Assembly: GCA_021404565.1 (NCBI GenBank)
Contig: JAAWWF010000033.1
Coordinates: 1 to 64,000, forward strand
Source: Roseivirga sp.
Lineage (GTDB): Bacteria > Bacteroidota > Bacteroidia > Cytophagales > Cyclobacteriaceae
DNA length: 64,000 bases
Direction: 5' to 3'
Part shown: positions 48,173 to 57,091 of the stretch, piece after piece
How the letters are laid out: every line of letters begins with the position of its first letter
Position numbering within the stretch: position 1 is the first letter of the stretch
Notes under the pieces: model-generated
Database searches by the model: none
What the model saw: only the letters and a program-made list of their open reading frames with translations
What the model was told of the DNA's origin: nothing
Program-made: the position numbers and the translations under genes

Positions 48173-48832
48173 ATGGATATACAACCAATATTTTCATTTC
48201 TGGAAGAACTCAAAGAGAACAACAATAAGGAATGGTTTACGGCCAACAAGAAACGTTTTGACGTATGCCGTGTGACTTTTGCTGAGCTGGTAGATACGTT
48301 CATCGCACACCTGGCTAAACAGGATGATGCCTTCGAAGGGCTTACCGCCAAAGAATGCATTTTTCGGATATACAGAGACGTTCGCTTTAGCAAAGACAAA
48401 ACACCTTACAAAACGAGCTTCTCGGCCTGCATTGCACCCGGAGGGAGAAAGAGCACCCAGGCGATTCGCTATTTCCATCTGGAGCCGGGAAACACCATCC
48501 TGGCTGGAGGTATGTACCAGCCCGATGCAGATCGTTTGAAGAAGATCAGACAGGAGATAGATTACAATGCAGATAGACTGAAGGAGGTTCTGGAAGACAG
48601 GTCTTTCAAGGAGTACTTTGATGGAATGAATGGTGATAAACTAAAACGACCGCCTAAAGGCTATGATGCGGAACATCCGGATGTTGAACTACTGAAATTC
48701 AAGAGCTATACTGTTTTTTATCAGTTAGAGGATAAGGCTGTACTTTCCGGAAATTTGATGAAAGAAACACAGGAGGTTTTCGATCGGATAGCTCCATTTA
48801 ATGCCTACCTCAACGAGGCCATAGCGGGTTAA
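48173..48832 (+). CDS. DUF2461 domain protein
   Basis: 219 residues with the family features: FLEELKENNNKEWFTANKKRF at the start, IYRDVRFSKDKTPYKTSFSA and PGNTILAGGMYQPDADRL. Function unknown. Two bases downstream of murF, so co-transcribed. Confidence 0.85.
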   Translation: MDIQPIFSFLEELKENNNKEWFTANKKRFDVCRVTFAELVDTFIAHLAKQDDAFEGLTAKECIFRIYRDVRFSKDKTPYKTSFSACIAPGGRKSTQAIRYFHLEPGNTILAGGMYQPDADRLKKIRQEIDYNADRLKEVLEDRSFKEYFDGMNGDKLKRPPKGYDAEHPDVELLKFKSYTVFYQLEDKAVLSGNLMKETQEVFDRIAPFNAYLNEAIAG

Positions 48833-48841
48833 AACATTTGG

Positions 48842-48875
48842 GCAAAAAAATGAGAGGCCGTCCTCACGGCCTCTC
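48842..48875 (-). terminator. Terminator of the sigma-FecR-TonB receptor operon
   Basis: The 10-bp stem GAGAGGCCGT/ACGGCCTCTC (48852-48875) is followed on the minus strand by ATTTTTTT. No T run follows on the plus strand, so it acts for the minus operon ending at 48957. Confidence 0.8.
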
Positions 48876-48956
48876 GCCTCAACCTAAGAAACTGGTGACA
48901 TGAACTGCTTAACCATCTGTCATTTTTCAGCCACCAAATTTGTCTTTATTCGATCC

Positions 48957-49913
48957 TCACTGTATTCCAGTCTTGCTGTAAATAGTCACTGCGCTGTCAT
49001 CGATTTTATATCCTAAACCCATTGGATTACAGATCAACTGTATGGCTTCATTCAGATTGGTATTGCTGAAATAACCGTTATATACCCTGTCTTTTATCTC
49101 CGGATCTGTTTTGTCGTACTTCAGCTCTATATCGAACTGTCTTTCAAACTCTTCGAGTACCTCTGTCAGTAATACAGATTCAAAATCGTATTCACCATCG
49201 CGCCAATTACCCACCTGACCTATATCCACCTTCACTGGCTCGTAAACAACCCCCGCTGTGGCCACCACCCGCAGACCAGGTGTGATAATCTGACTCGAAT
49301 TATTATCTGGAGAGGCTACTCTCACTTTTCCTGTTTTGCATGAAACTTCCAGTCTCTGGTTTCTAACCCTCACATTAAAGCTTGTGCCTAATACTTCTAC
49401 ACTTCCAAACGCTGTAGACACAACAAATCTGTTTCCTTTGGTTACCTCGAAAAATGCTTCACCTTCTAATTCAACCAGTCGCTCCTGTTCCCAGGTCTTT
49501 TCTGAGTAGTTTATGCTGCTGTTGGCATTAAGGTAAACCGCTGATCCATTTGGGAGGCTTATGGTGTTTGACTCTGCCGTGGCAGTATCGATTACCATTT
49601 GATCTGATTGAGAAAGAAGAAAAAGAGCACCTATGGCTAAGATGAAAGAGGCCGCTACTCCCGTTATCCAATACCTCCGTGGCATTGTAATAACTTTTGG
49701 TTTTTTGTCTGCTAAAATCTTTTCTTCCAGCATCTCCCAGGCAACCGCCTTGGGTACATAGGATTTTACATCAAATTCCGATGCTGATTCTCCCGATTTT
49801 AGCAGTGCCACAATATCTTCCACTTCACCGGCTCGTTCCATTGCTTCCTCCCTCGAAATCTTCCCTTCGAGCCATTCCCTTTCCCACATGATATGGTGCT
49901 CTTCTCCGTACAT
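48957..49913 (-). CDS. FecR-family anti-sigma/sigma regulator (second copy)
   Basis: 318 residues: an N-terminal cytosolic helical segment, a single TM helix (WITGVAASFILAIGALFLL, residues ~82-100), a periplasmic FecR domain (NSINYSEKTW-type repeats, VELEGEAFFEVTKGNRFVV) and a DUF4974 C-terminal domain (VLEEFERQFDIELKYD, GYFSNTNLNEAIQLI). Usually it holds an ECF sigma factor at the membrane and is released by a TonB receptor. Here it lies downstream of the receptor, whose upstream side already has another FecR. Confidence 0.9.
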   Translation of the reverse strand: MYGEEHHIMWEREWLEGKISREEAMERAGEVEDIVALLKSGESASEFDVKSYVPKAVAWEMLEEKILADKKPKVITMPRRYWITGVAASFILAIGALFLLSQSDQMVIDTATAESNTISLPNGSAVYLNANSSINYSEKTWEQERLVELEGEAFFEVTKGNRFVVSTAFGSVEVLGTSFNVRVRNQRLEVSCKTGKVRVASPDNNSSQIITPGLRVVATAGVVYEPVKVDIGQVGNWRDGEYDFESVLLTEVLEEFERQFDIELKYDKTDPEIKDRVYNGYFSNTNLNEAIQLICNPMGLGYKIDDSAVTIYSKTGIQ

Positions 49914-49966
49914 TCGATGTTAATACACGGGTTGAGATTGATACCCTACCTCGAATCTTAAAAAAG

Positions 49967-52672
49967 TTAAAATTTCAGATTGAGGAAAACAGAGGGGGTA
50001 AAGTCAAGCAGGCGAAGGTCGCGGAAGGCAATCTGAGGCGATCTTTCAATGGCAATACTTGCATCAATGCGAGATAGGTCCAGCTCCCTGCTTTGGATGT
50101 TTTTACGATTGAAGATATTGAACAAGGAAATTCCGATTTCTCCCGAGCTTGTCTCATTGGAAAACTTATAAGCGACTGACACATCCATACGCTGATAGGA
50201 GGGCAGTGTGTTCACGACTTTATCTGTGTTAATCAGGTCATAATCCCGTACCACTCCTCCATTATCTCTGATAAATCTTACCCGAGGTACGTAGTAGGGT
50301 TTACCACTGCCATAGATCCAGGAAGCCGAAATATTCCAATTTGTGAGAGAGAGGGAGTTGATAAATTTAAGCTCATGCCGCTGGTCTTGCCTGGACCTTA
50401 TTTCGTCACCATTGTTGATGTTATCAAAGCGATTTCTCGCCTTGCTGAGGGTGTAAGCAAACCAGCCCTGGTAAGGACCAACATTTTTCTGAACCAGAAA
50501 ATCTACCCCTCTTATAATACCACTTCCCCGGGAGTACTGTTCGGTAGCCCTGTTATCAATATTATTCCCTAATAATGAAGCATAGGAGAGGCTGATATCC
50601 AGTAAGCCCCCGACCCGCTTCTCATAGAATTCAACATCGACCAGCAAGCCGTTTTTGGAATAATTAAAGCCGGCAATCCAGTGGTCAGCTTGTAGGCGAG
50701 GTACCATGAAGTCCTCTGGTGCATCAGGAATATTATCTTCTTCATCACGGGCAAGAAACCAGAAGTTCTGATTCCTGTTACGCGGATCGTCCCATACAAT
50801 ATCATTGACTAACTGGAAGAATTTTCCACTGGCTGCTTTTAACTCGAAGGTTGGAAAAGGGCGATAGGACAACGCCACTCTATGGCCAATGTAATTATCT
50901 GAAGTAATATCTGTGAGTTCATACCTGAAGCCAGCGTTAAGCTCCAGTTTTTTGCTTAGCCTGAATTTGTCGGAGGCGTAAAGAGCCATGATGGTACCCT
51001 GCTCCCTAAAAGCTGAAATAGGCATATCCAGTGCTCGTTCGTTTGTTACCAGCTGGGTGTTGAGAATGTTGGAGATGTTAAAACCTATATCAAACTCGTG
51101 TTTGTTGCCTACATTAACCTCGTTCAGGAAGTTGAGCTGAACATCGGTAATCTCGTTGGATCGGTTTTCATCTACGGTTCTGATGGGGTTGGCATTGCTT
51201 CGTAGCTCTTCGAAAAAGTTGGAGTTGAAAAAGTAAAGAGATCGGGAGGCCTGCAGGCTGGAGTAGTAGTTTGAACTCCAGTTCCTTGACCAGGTGGCTC
51301 CAATGGCACTGTTTCCCCAGTCGGTATCTTCCTGAAAGCTATAGGTGAAATTGTCATTACCATCCTCATCTACATAGTCGGCACCCACATTGAGTATATC
51401 GCGCCCCCTGTACAGGCTAAAACTTACGATGTCTCTTTTAGATACATTGTAAGTAGTTTTGACGTGGAGGTCCTGAAAACGGAAATCAGGGCGAATATCC
51501 CCGCTAAGCTCAAGCTCTTCGGTGCCGGACTGACTGTTGCCATAAAGCTCGTAGAGTTTTTCAAACAGCTTGCTCCTGATGATATCGGTGTATGCCCTGC
51601 GAAAGCTTACATGTAAGGCTCCTTTACCGCTGTTGATGGGGGCGTTCATGCTAAATCGCGCACTCAGCAAGTTGATTCCGAAATTGTAAGTAGGTTCATT
51701 GAAATTTCCTGTTTTCCCGGTAATATCCACTACGCCTGAAATACGACCTCCATATCGAGGTTTGTAGCCTCCCTTAAATACCTGTATGTCCCTGACAGCA
51801 TCCGAGTTAATGGCACTGAATACCCCGAAAAAATGATCAAGTCTGTAAATAGGAAAACCATCGAATAAAACGAGGTTGTGCGCGGATGGGCTGCTTCGGA
51901 TATTCAGACCCGATGCATTCTCGCTACTGCCACTAATGCCGGGAAGCAGCTGCAACGATCTGAAAACATCCAGTTCACCTAAACTCGGCAGTCCTGAAAG
52001 CGCATTGGGGTTGATTTTAATTTGGCTGATGTCATCTCCATACTTGATTTTATCTCCCTCTCTGTCATTTTGCAGCGTGAAAGAAGCCAGGCTTTTAACG
52101 CTTTCATCCATCATGATTCTGAGGGTCTGACGGGTATTGCCGGGGACTAAGCGGATGTCGTTTTTCTTGTAGCCCAGGTAAGAGACTACAATTGTACTGG
52201 TGTCATTCGGTACCTTGGGTAGGGAGAAATAGCCATCGGAATTGGTGATGGTGCCCAGTGGAGATCCGGCTACCCTTACAAGTGCATTGGGTAAGGTTTC
52301 ACCTGTTTTTGAGTCAATAACGACACCATATACTGTGAGGTCGAAAAGACTGGGTTGATCGAGGTTAATATCAACACGTTTGGGAGTCAGTATAATCTTA
52401 CCATTCAGAATCTGATGGTCAATACCATGTTCCGGGAGAATTTCATCCAGAAAGTCGGTAATACGGATGTCCCTATAGCTGCCGTTGATAACGATTCCTG
52501 TAACCAGAGCATCATCATAAGCCACCTTAATTTTGTATTTGTTTTTGAGAACACGAATAACCTTCGATAATGGGGCTTTTGAAAAGCGCTCATCGATGGT
52601 AGTATTTTGGGCATCCTGAGCCCTGAGCACAGTGAGTGCTGAAAATAAAATCAGGCAAAAGAAAAATCGCAC
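49967..52672 (-). CDS. TonB-dependent outer-membrane receptor with signalling domain
   Basis: 901 residues with signal peptide. N-terminal STN (secretin/TonB) domain (APLSKVIRVLKNKYKIKVAYD, ~28-100), then a CarboxypepD_reg-like domain (VYGVVIDSKTGETLPNALVRV, ~110-190), plug (LRS..GLNIRSSP, ~230-320, with GGYKPRYGGRISGVVDI) and a 22-strand-type barrel ending FLNLKF. Transducers with an STN domain bind a FecR. The start is GTG, overlapping the FecR stop by one base. Substrate unknown; no SusD-like partner is adjacent. Confidence 0.9.
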   Translation of the reverse strand: MRFFFCLILFSALTVLRAQDAQNTTIDERFSKAPLSKVIRVLKNKYKIKVAYDDALVTGIVINGSYRDIRITDFLDEILPEHGIDHQILNGKIILTPKRVDINLDQPSLFDLTVYGVVIDSKTGETLPNALVRVAGSPLGTITNSDGYFSLPKVPNDTSTIVVSYLGYKKNDIRLVPGNTRQTLRIMMDESVKSLASFTLQNDREGDKIKYGDDISQIKINPNALSGLPSLGELDVFRSLQLLPGISGSSENASGLNIRSSPSAHNLVLFDGFPIYRLDHFFGVFSAINSDAVRDIQVFKGGYKPRYGGRISGVVDITGKTGNFNEPTYNFGINLLSARFSMNAPINSGKGALHVSFRRAYTDIIRSKLFEKLYELYGNSQSGTEELELSGDIRPDFRFQDLHVKTTYNVSKRDIVSFSLYRGRDILNVGADYVDEDGNDNFTYSFQEDTDWGNSAIGATWSRNWSSNYYSSLQASRSLYFFNSNFFEELRSNANPIRTVDENRSNEITDVQLNFLNEVNVGNKHEFDIGFNISNILNTQLVTNERALDMPISAFREQGTIMALYASDKFRLSKKLELNAGFRYELTDITSDNYIGHRVALSYRPFPTFELKAASGKFFQLVNDIVWDDPRNRNQNFWFLARDEEDNIPDAPEDFMVPRLQADHWIAGFNYSKNGLLVDVEFYEKRVGGLLDISLSYASLLGNNIDNRATEQYSRGSGIIRGVDFLVQKNVGPYQGWFAYTLSKARNRFDNINNGDEIRSRQDQRHELKFINSLSLTNWNISASWIYGSGKPYYVPRVRFIRDNGGVVRDYDLINTDKVVNTLPSYQRMDVSVAYKFSNETSSGEIGISLFNIFNRKNIQSRELDLSRIDASIAIERSPQIAFRDLRLLDFTPSVFLNLKF

Positions 52673-53580
52673 TATTCAACCGTTACGGTGTTGCCGTTGA
52701 TTTGGCTGCTTAGACCCATAGGTACAAAGACCAACTGAAGTGCTTCAGCCAGGTTTTGTGTGCTGAAAAAACCAGAATAAAAGCGATCTGAAATATCCCC
52801 AGTCACTTCTATTTTGATATCAAACTGTCTTTCCAACTCCTTGATCACTTTGGTCAATTCAACTGCATCAAAATAAAACTCTCCAATTCTCCAGGTTGCT
52901 GATAGTTGAGGGTTAAAATCCTGAACCACTAAACGGCCGGATTGTTTGTCTATTGTAGCTTTTTGCCCAGGTTTAAGTACTACCTGACTGGCATCCATGT
53001 TTACCTGAACACTTCCGGTAAAGCAGGCTACGTTAAAATCTGTATCTCTGTTATATACATTAAAACTGGTACCAAGTACAGTCACTTTTCCCAGATCAGT
53101 ATTTACAGTAAAAGTGCTTCCCCGGGTCACCTCAAAGAATGCCTCACCTTTTAGCGAAACCTCTCTTGATGTAGACCAATCATCTGAATCATAGAAAAGG
53201 AATGAACCTGCGTTCAATGTCACCTGTGATTGATCGGGTAGAGTCTCTGTAATTATTTCTGCGGTGGCAGTATTAAAATTGACAAGGCCCTGGTTGTTAT
53301 CGTCAATTAGGCTGAAATAGCCAATAACCAAGAGGGCGGCAACGCTGATGGCTTGAATAAGCCAGCGTGAAGTGCTTTTCTGTTCAGGAATAAGTACGCG
53401 TTCGTTGTCCTCAGCTTCCTCGTTGATGTTACTCATCAATTCATCCCAGGCAGCTGCTTTGGTTTTGTTGGCTGGGACATCGAGCGATTCGGTAAGGGCA
53501 ATAATCCTTTCCATCTCTTCTCTTTCTTCCGGAGATGTTTCAAGCTCCAGCCAGTTCTCTATGAGGTCGTCTTTTTCCAA
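52672..53580 (-). CDS. FecR-family anti-sigma/sigma regulator (first copy)
   Basis: 302 residues, TTG start. Helical cytosolic N-terminus (ENWLELETSPEEREEMERI), TM helix (WLIQAISVAALLVIGYFSL, ~73-91), FecR domain (VSLKGEAFFEVTRGSTFTVN, VTVLGTSFNV) and DUF4974 end (YFDAVELTKVIKELERQF, STQNLAEALQLV). 18 bases downstream of the sigma gene, it is the usual partner. Confidence 0.9.
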   Translation of the reverse strand: MEKDDLIENWLELETSPEEREEMERIIALTESLDVPANKTKAAAWDELMSNINEEAEDNERVLIPEQKSTSRWLIQAISVAALLVIGYFSLIDDNNQGLVNFNTATAEIITETLPDQSQVTLNAGSFLFYDSDDWSTSREVSLKGEAFFEVTRGSTFTVNTDLGKVTVLGTSFNVYNRDTDFNVACFTGSVQVNMDASQVVLKPGQKATIDKQSGRLVVQDFNPQLSATWRIGEFYFDAVELTKVIKELERQFDIKIEVTGDISDRFYSGFFSTQNLAEALQLVFVPMGLSSQINGNTVTVE

Positions 53581-53598
53581 CAGTTAAATTTAATAAAT

Positions 53599-54090
53599 TT
53601 ATATTTTATACTTAATTTTTTCTTTAAGGTAGCCAAGTGCGCCATGCATGCGTTTTTCAACCGCTTTTACACTGAGTTCCAGTCTGTCGGCAATTTCCTT
53701 ATAGGTAAGCTCATCGATGCGGTTCATCAGAAAAACCTCCCGTTGTTTTTCGGGCATGTCACCGATAGTTTTTTCAAGCTCCGCCTTAAACTCCTTCTCT
53801 TCCAGTGCATAATGAGGTGATTGCTCGTTGCGCTTATCCTTGTTCTTTTCTGCAAAGTTCATCACCACTTTGTTGTGCCTGAGCTTATTGAGCAGCATAT
53901 TATTGGCAATAGTGTAAAGGTAGCTCTTTACAGTCTCCTGGTTAATTTCCTCCCGCTTGTCCCATACCTTCATAAATACATCCTGAGTCAGGTCTTCTGC
54001 CATAGCCACATCGCCACACTTGTAATAAAGAAAATTCTTTATCGGGGTGTAGTATTGGTCGAAGATTTCCTTGAATTGACCCAGCGTCAT
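53599..54090 (-). CDS. ECF sigma factor (FecI type)
   Basis: 163 residues. Region 2 (KNFLYYKCGDVAMAEDLTQDVFMKVW) and region 4 (MPEKQREVFLMNRIDELTYKEIADRLELS) are complete, with no extra domain. First gene of the sigma-FecR-TonB receptor-FecR operon. I find no good promoter before it; it may use its own sigma. Confidence 0.92.
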   Translation of the reverse strand: MTLGQFKEIFDQYYTPIKNFLYYKCGDVAMAEDLTQDVFMKVWDKREEINQETVKSYLYTIANNMLLNKLRHNKVVMNFAEKNKDKRNEQSPHYALEEKEFKAELEKTIGDMPEKQREVFLMNRIDELTYKEIADRLELSVKAVEKRMHGALGYLKEKIKYKI

Positions 54091-54208
54091 GATGTAGTTT
54101 ATGCAAAAAAATGAAGGCTTGCAAGATAAGGAAAAAGGCTTTTTTAAAATGCAGAAAACACGGGAAGAAACGGATTGAAAAAATATTTAGATAATTTGGT
54201 TTAAGTGT

Positions 54209-54238
54209 TTGCAAAAATCAATTCCAATATTACCTTTG
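54209..54238 (+). promoter_or_regulatory. Housekeeping promoter of tRNA-Val
   Basis: TTG at 54209-54211 and TACCTTTG at 54231-54238, spaced 19 bases, lie 17 bases before the tRNA. It is an exact match to TTG/TAnnTTTG. Confidence 0.88.
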
Positions 54239-54255
54239 CACACCCAAACAATGAA

Positions 54256-54330
54256 GGGCGCTTAGCTCAGTTGGTTCAGAGCACCTCGTTTACACCGAGG
54301 GGGTCGGGGGTTCGAATCCCTCAGCGCCCA
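54256..54330 (+). tRNA. tRNA-Val (TAC anticodon)
   Basis: A 75-base cloverleaf. The acceptor GGGCGCT pairs with AGCGCCC, with discriminator A at 54330; D arm TAGCTCAGTTGG; anticodon stem CCTCG/CGAGG with loop TTTACAC (anticodon TAC, reads GUA/GUG); T arm GGGGTTCGAATCCCT. No CCA is encoded. Its 3' side faces the convergent six-gene conflict-type operon. Confidence 0.97.
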
Positions 54331-54331
54331 C

Positions 54332-54362
54332 AAAAGACTGTCAGAAATGGCAGTCTTTTTTT
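54332..54362 (+). terminator. Terminator after tRNA-Val
   Basis: The stem AAAGACTG/CAGTCTTT (loop with inner TCA/TGG pairs) is followed by TTTTTTTG. Confidence 0.85.
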
Positions 54363-54606
54363 GTTTCAACCTCTTTCTCAATTTATGTTTTAAGTTTTTG
54401 CTGAGGGATGAGAATTCCGGTTCGAAATCATAGCGGAGCGAAGGTTAGTGAGGGTTATTGTGGCTTGCAAAGTGGATATGAACGATATCTCAGTCCCTGT
54501 CTTCGGAAAGGTAGTGCGGGGGTAAGAAGGTATTTCATTGGGCCACAATATGTGGGATTTCTCAGCAGACAAAATGGGTCCTTAATTGATTGGCCGGTTT
54601 ATGAGT
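54363..54606. other. Unassigned 244-base stretch between tRNA-Val and the operon
   Basis: The only structures seen are short open frames, one of 81 codons on the plus strand (54408-54653) and one of 60 on the minus strand; neither looks like a gene. A TGAGGGAT...TTCGAA pair near 54390-54420 resembles the reverse of the tRNA T-arm but may be chance. No T-run terminator for the operon is seen. Confidence 0.4.
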
Positions 54607-57075
54607 TCAATTGCTTTTTGGCATACCTAAACTTTTTAGTAGTTCCGTTTTAGTCTTCTCTTTCAAATATTTGGTTTCTTTTTTTACTCGGTCCTTTATT
54701 CTTAGCGCTATAGGTTGCCATGCCTCAAATTCTGAATTTGATTTACAGTTTTTAATTGATTCGAGGATGCGCTTCCCAAGGTCATCACCAAGAGCGACCA
54801 AAAAGGCAAAGAAGACACTTAACATATGGAGCTTCTTTTTTTTTGTTCCTATATCTATCAGCCACTTTTCAAAACAACTCATTATCTGTGATTTGAGATG
54901 ATCTCTTTCGCTGGAGGTCATGGTAGCATGATTTGGGAAAAATGACTGGATAAACTTTGCAATGTTTCTGGCAGACTCTTCACTTAGTGTAATCATGGAG
55001 ACGATCATGATGCTTTTGCGATACCTCTTGTTCTCCTGGTCGTAGTGTTTTTGAGTAGTTGATAATTGTGAGATTAATCCGTCAGTTCCCAATATAAGGT
55101 TCGCAAAGGTTTTTTGAGTTATCGGGTCATCAGCGCTTATCCATTTTTGCAAATGGGAGAACACATCATGGGGGTTGGTTTCAAAGCACATATTAGAGAT
55201 TACCTGAATGATCAAGGTTCTTATGCTCGACAGCTGCTCTAGCTTTCTTTCGATGGTTTCTACTTCATTTGAGGCAGACCCCACTTCGATCAGGTCTTCA
55301 ATAGTTATGGAAGTGAATAACTGGTTTTGATGCCATATAACTTTTTTATCAAGGGCTTTAAGTGATTTTAATGGTGTAATCCATACTACTGTGAGGACCT
55401 CCTTTAATTTTTTAAGTGCTGATTCCGAATCTCTTCTGGCAGATTTGGAAACAATAAGTATGTAAGTCCATACACGATCGAAATTTGAGATTTGATCCGC
55501 ATCTTTGGCCAGGTCTTCATGTAAATATTCTGCATAGGCTATATAGTGAGGGTTATTGCTACTCCAAATACCCTCGTAAATATGAGCAACCCCTGTGTTT
55601 TCATAATGGCTGTTGGAATTACTCAGCCTGGTAATGATGGGTCTTAGTTGTTCTCGGTCGAGTTCGCAAAGCCGACCGAATAATTTTGCAGCTAACTCAG
55701 TCAGAACCTCATCCTTTATCAAAGAGGTAACAAGAGGAAGCAGTTGAGCAAACAAGAAAGAGTAGTCAGTTAAGAATATTCGCCATAACCTTTCTGAATA
55801 ATCATTTTGAAGGAAATTGATCGAAACACAGCCTTTAGTTGAAAGGTGATCGAGTTTAGTCGCCCGACAGCGGTGAAGCCACAATTGATCAGTTTGTACC
55901 TGTAGAGGAGTCTGGTTTACACTATTGACAGGTTCTTGTGGGCTTAGGTATTGTTGAAGCTTTTCGAAAAAGAACCTGTATTGAATAATGGATATTCCCT
56001 CATTATACACTGATGTGCAAAGTGATAGGGCCATTAGTCGATTCCATATTTCATTTTGACTGGACAATTCACTTACCCAATCAGTAAGATTCGATACCCC
56101 CTGTACAATCTTCTTTAAATCTTTACTGTTTACCATAGGACTTGCGTCCCCTTTGAGTCTCATATTAACCTCATCTATAACCTGATTAACTTGAGACATA
56201 TTGAGTCTGGTATAGGTGATTTGAGTGATTAAGCTCTCTGAAATTTGATCAATAGTCTCTTTTTGGTAGTCGTTGAGGGATTCATCGGCTTGCAGTTTTT
56301 CCAACCTGTAAAGAGTGTAATGCCTGATTTGATCCGCGCTTAAGGGGAGTACGAGATGAGAAAGAGACTTTGATATTTGACCAGTGAATGGTTCATTTTT
56401 GGCTTGATCAACAACGAAAATAAGTTGAGATTTTTTTTCTTCAAGTTTCTTACTTAGCCTGGTGAGTTCAGACTTTTTTGATGCAACTAAATTGATGCAA
56501 TTTAAGACCTGCTCATTCCCCTGGCTTAGGGAGGTGGGGATGATTAGAATGCTATTGTCAGTAGTGTCTGGCGAAATGATTTCTGACCAAAAATTTATGA
56601 CTTGTTTTTGGTCAAGAAACTGGAACTGTGTGATGTTTCTGGTATCAACTTGCCCTTTCTTAAAATGACAGGCCAGAGACAGGGCATGGGGAAGTTTGTC
56701 GACTTCATAGCCGCCATATATGATGAGAACATTGTTGATTGAAAGACTCGTTTCCAGACGTGATTGTTGTTGGTCATCAAAAAAGAGAGAGTACTGTTTC
56801 TGATAATCGGATTCTTCATTTTTTTCAAGCTGTGTTTGTTGGCCTAAATCAAAAATATTTTGAGGCGGGTTCATATAGAAAACACCCTCCTTTAATTCCT
56901 TAATATTGATTTGACTACTTACCTCCGAGTTGTTTTCTATTTTTTGCAGTGTGTTTTTATCCGTTTTCTGTTTTTCATTGGTGCTTTGTTCTGAATTACC
57001 TGTTGAATCATTGATCGCGGTTTGCTCAATTTCATGGGAAATTGAGTCTCTGTTATGATCTTGTTCTCTTGACAT
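54607..57075 (-). CDS. 822-residue STAND-like protein with degenerate P-loop, last gene of the conflict-type operon
   Basis: No family recognised with certainty. The first ~45 residues are polar and disordered-looking. Residues 48-67 hold a motif (NNSEVSSQINIKEL...) shared with the TIR protein tail. Residues ~116-225 look like the core of a STAND/AAA-type NTPase whose P-loop has lost its key residues: VLIIYGGYEVDKL where a working Walker A needs GxxxxGKT/S, then SILIIPTSL and QLIFVVDQA as Walker-B-like strands. The rest is all-helical, with repeat-like segments (e.g. VTSLIKDEVLTELAAKLFGRL) as in sensor superstructures of NLR-type proteins. It is 16 bases after the SPFH-like gene. Expected role: cytosolic sensor or scaffold; this is inference. 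Confidence 0.55.
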   Translation of the reverse strand: MSREQDHNRDSISHEIEQTAINDSTGNSEQSTNEKQKTDKNTLQKIENNSEVSSQINIKELKEGVFYMNPPQNIFDLGQQTQLEKNEESDYQKQYSLFFDDQQQSRLETSLSINNVLIIYGGYEVDKLPHALSLACHFKKGQVDTRNITQFQFLDQKQVINFWSEIISPDTTDNSILIIPTSLSQGNEQVLNCINLVASKKSELTRLSKKLEEKKSQLIFVVDQAKNEPFTGQISKSLSHLVLPLSADQIRHYTLYRLEKLQADESLNDYQKETIDQISESLITQITYTRLNMSQVNQVIDEVNMRLKGDASPMVNSKDLKKIVQGVSNLTDWVSELSSQNEIWNRLMALSLCTSVYNEGISIIQYRFFFEKLQQYLSPQEPVNSVNQTPLQVQTDQLWLHRCRATKLDHLSTKGCVSINFLQNDYSERLWRIFLTDYSFLFAQLLPLVTSLIKDEVLTELAAKLFGRLCELDREQLRPIITRLSNSNSHYENTGVAHIYEGIWSSNNPHYIAYAEYLHEDLAKDADQISNFDRVWTYILIVSKSARRDSESALKKLKEVLTVVWITPLKSLKALDKKVIWHQNQLFTSITIEDLIEVGSASNEVETIERKLEQLSSIRTLIIQVISNMCFETNPHDVFSHLQKWISADDPITQKTFANLILGTDGLISQLSTTQKHYDQENKRYRKSIMIVSMITLSEESARNIAKFIQSFFPNHATMTSSERDHLKSQIMSCFEKWLIDIGTKKKKLHMLSVFFAFLVALGDDLGKRILESIKNCKSNSEFEAWQPIALRIKDRVKKETKYLKEKTKTELLKSLGMPKSN

Positions 57076-57091
57076 GACGCTTAGATTGTGA

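Noticed and set aside
54205-54393. 62-codon frame across tRNA-Val (LAQLVQS..RGSGVRIPQRP)
   Set aside because: This is the well-known spurious translation of a tRNA gene.
54390-54572. 60-codon minus-strand frame between tRNA-Val and the operon
   Set aside because: No protein-like pattern, no start context; I cannot support it as a gene.
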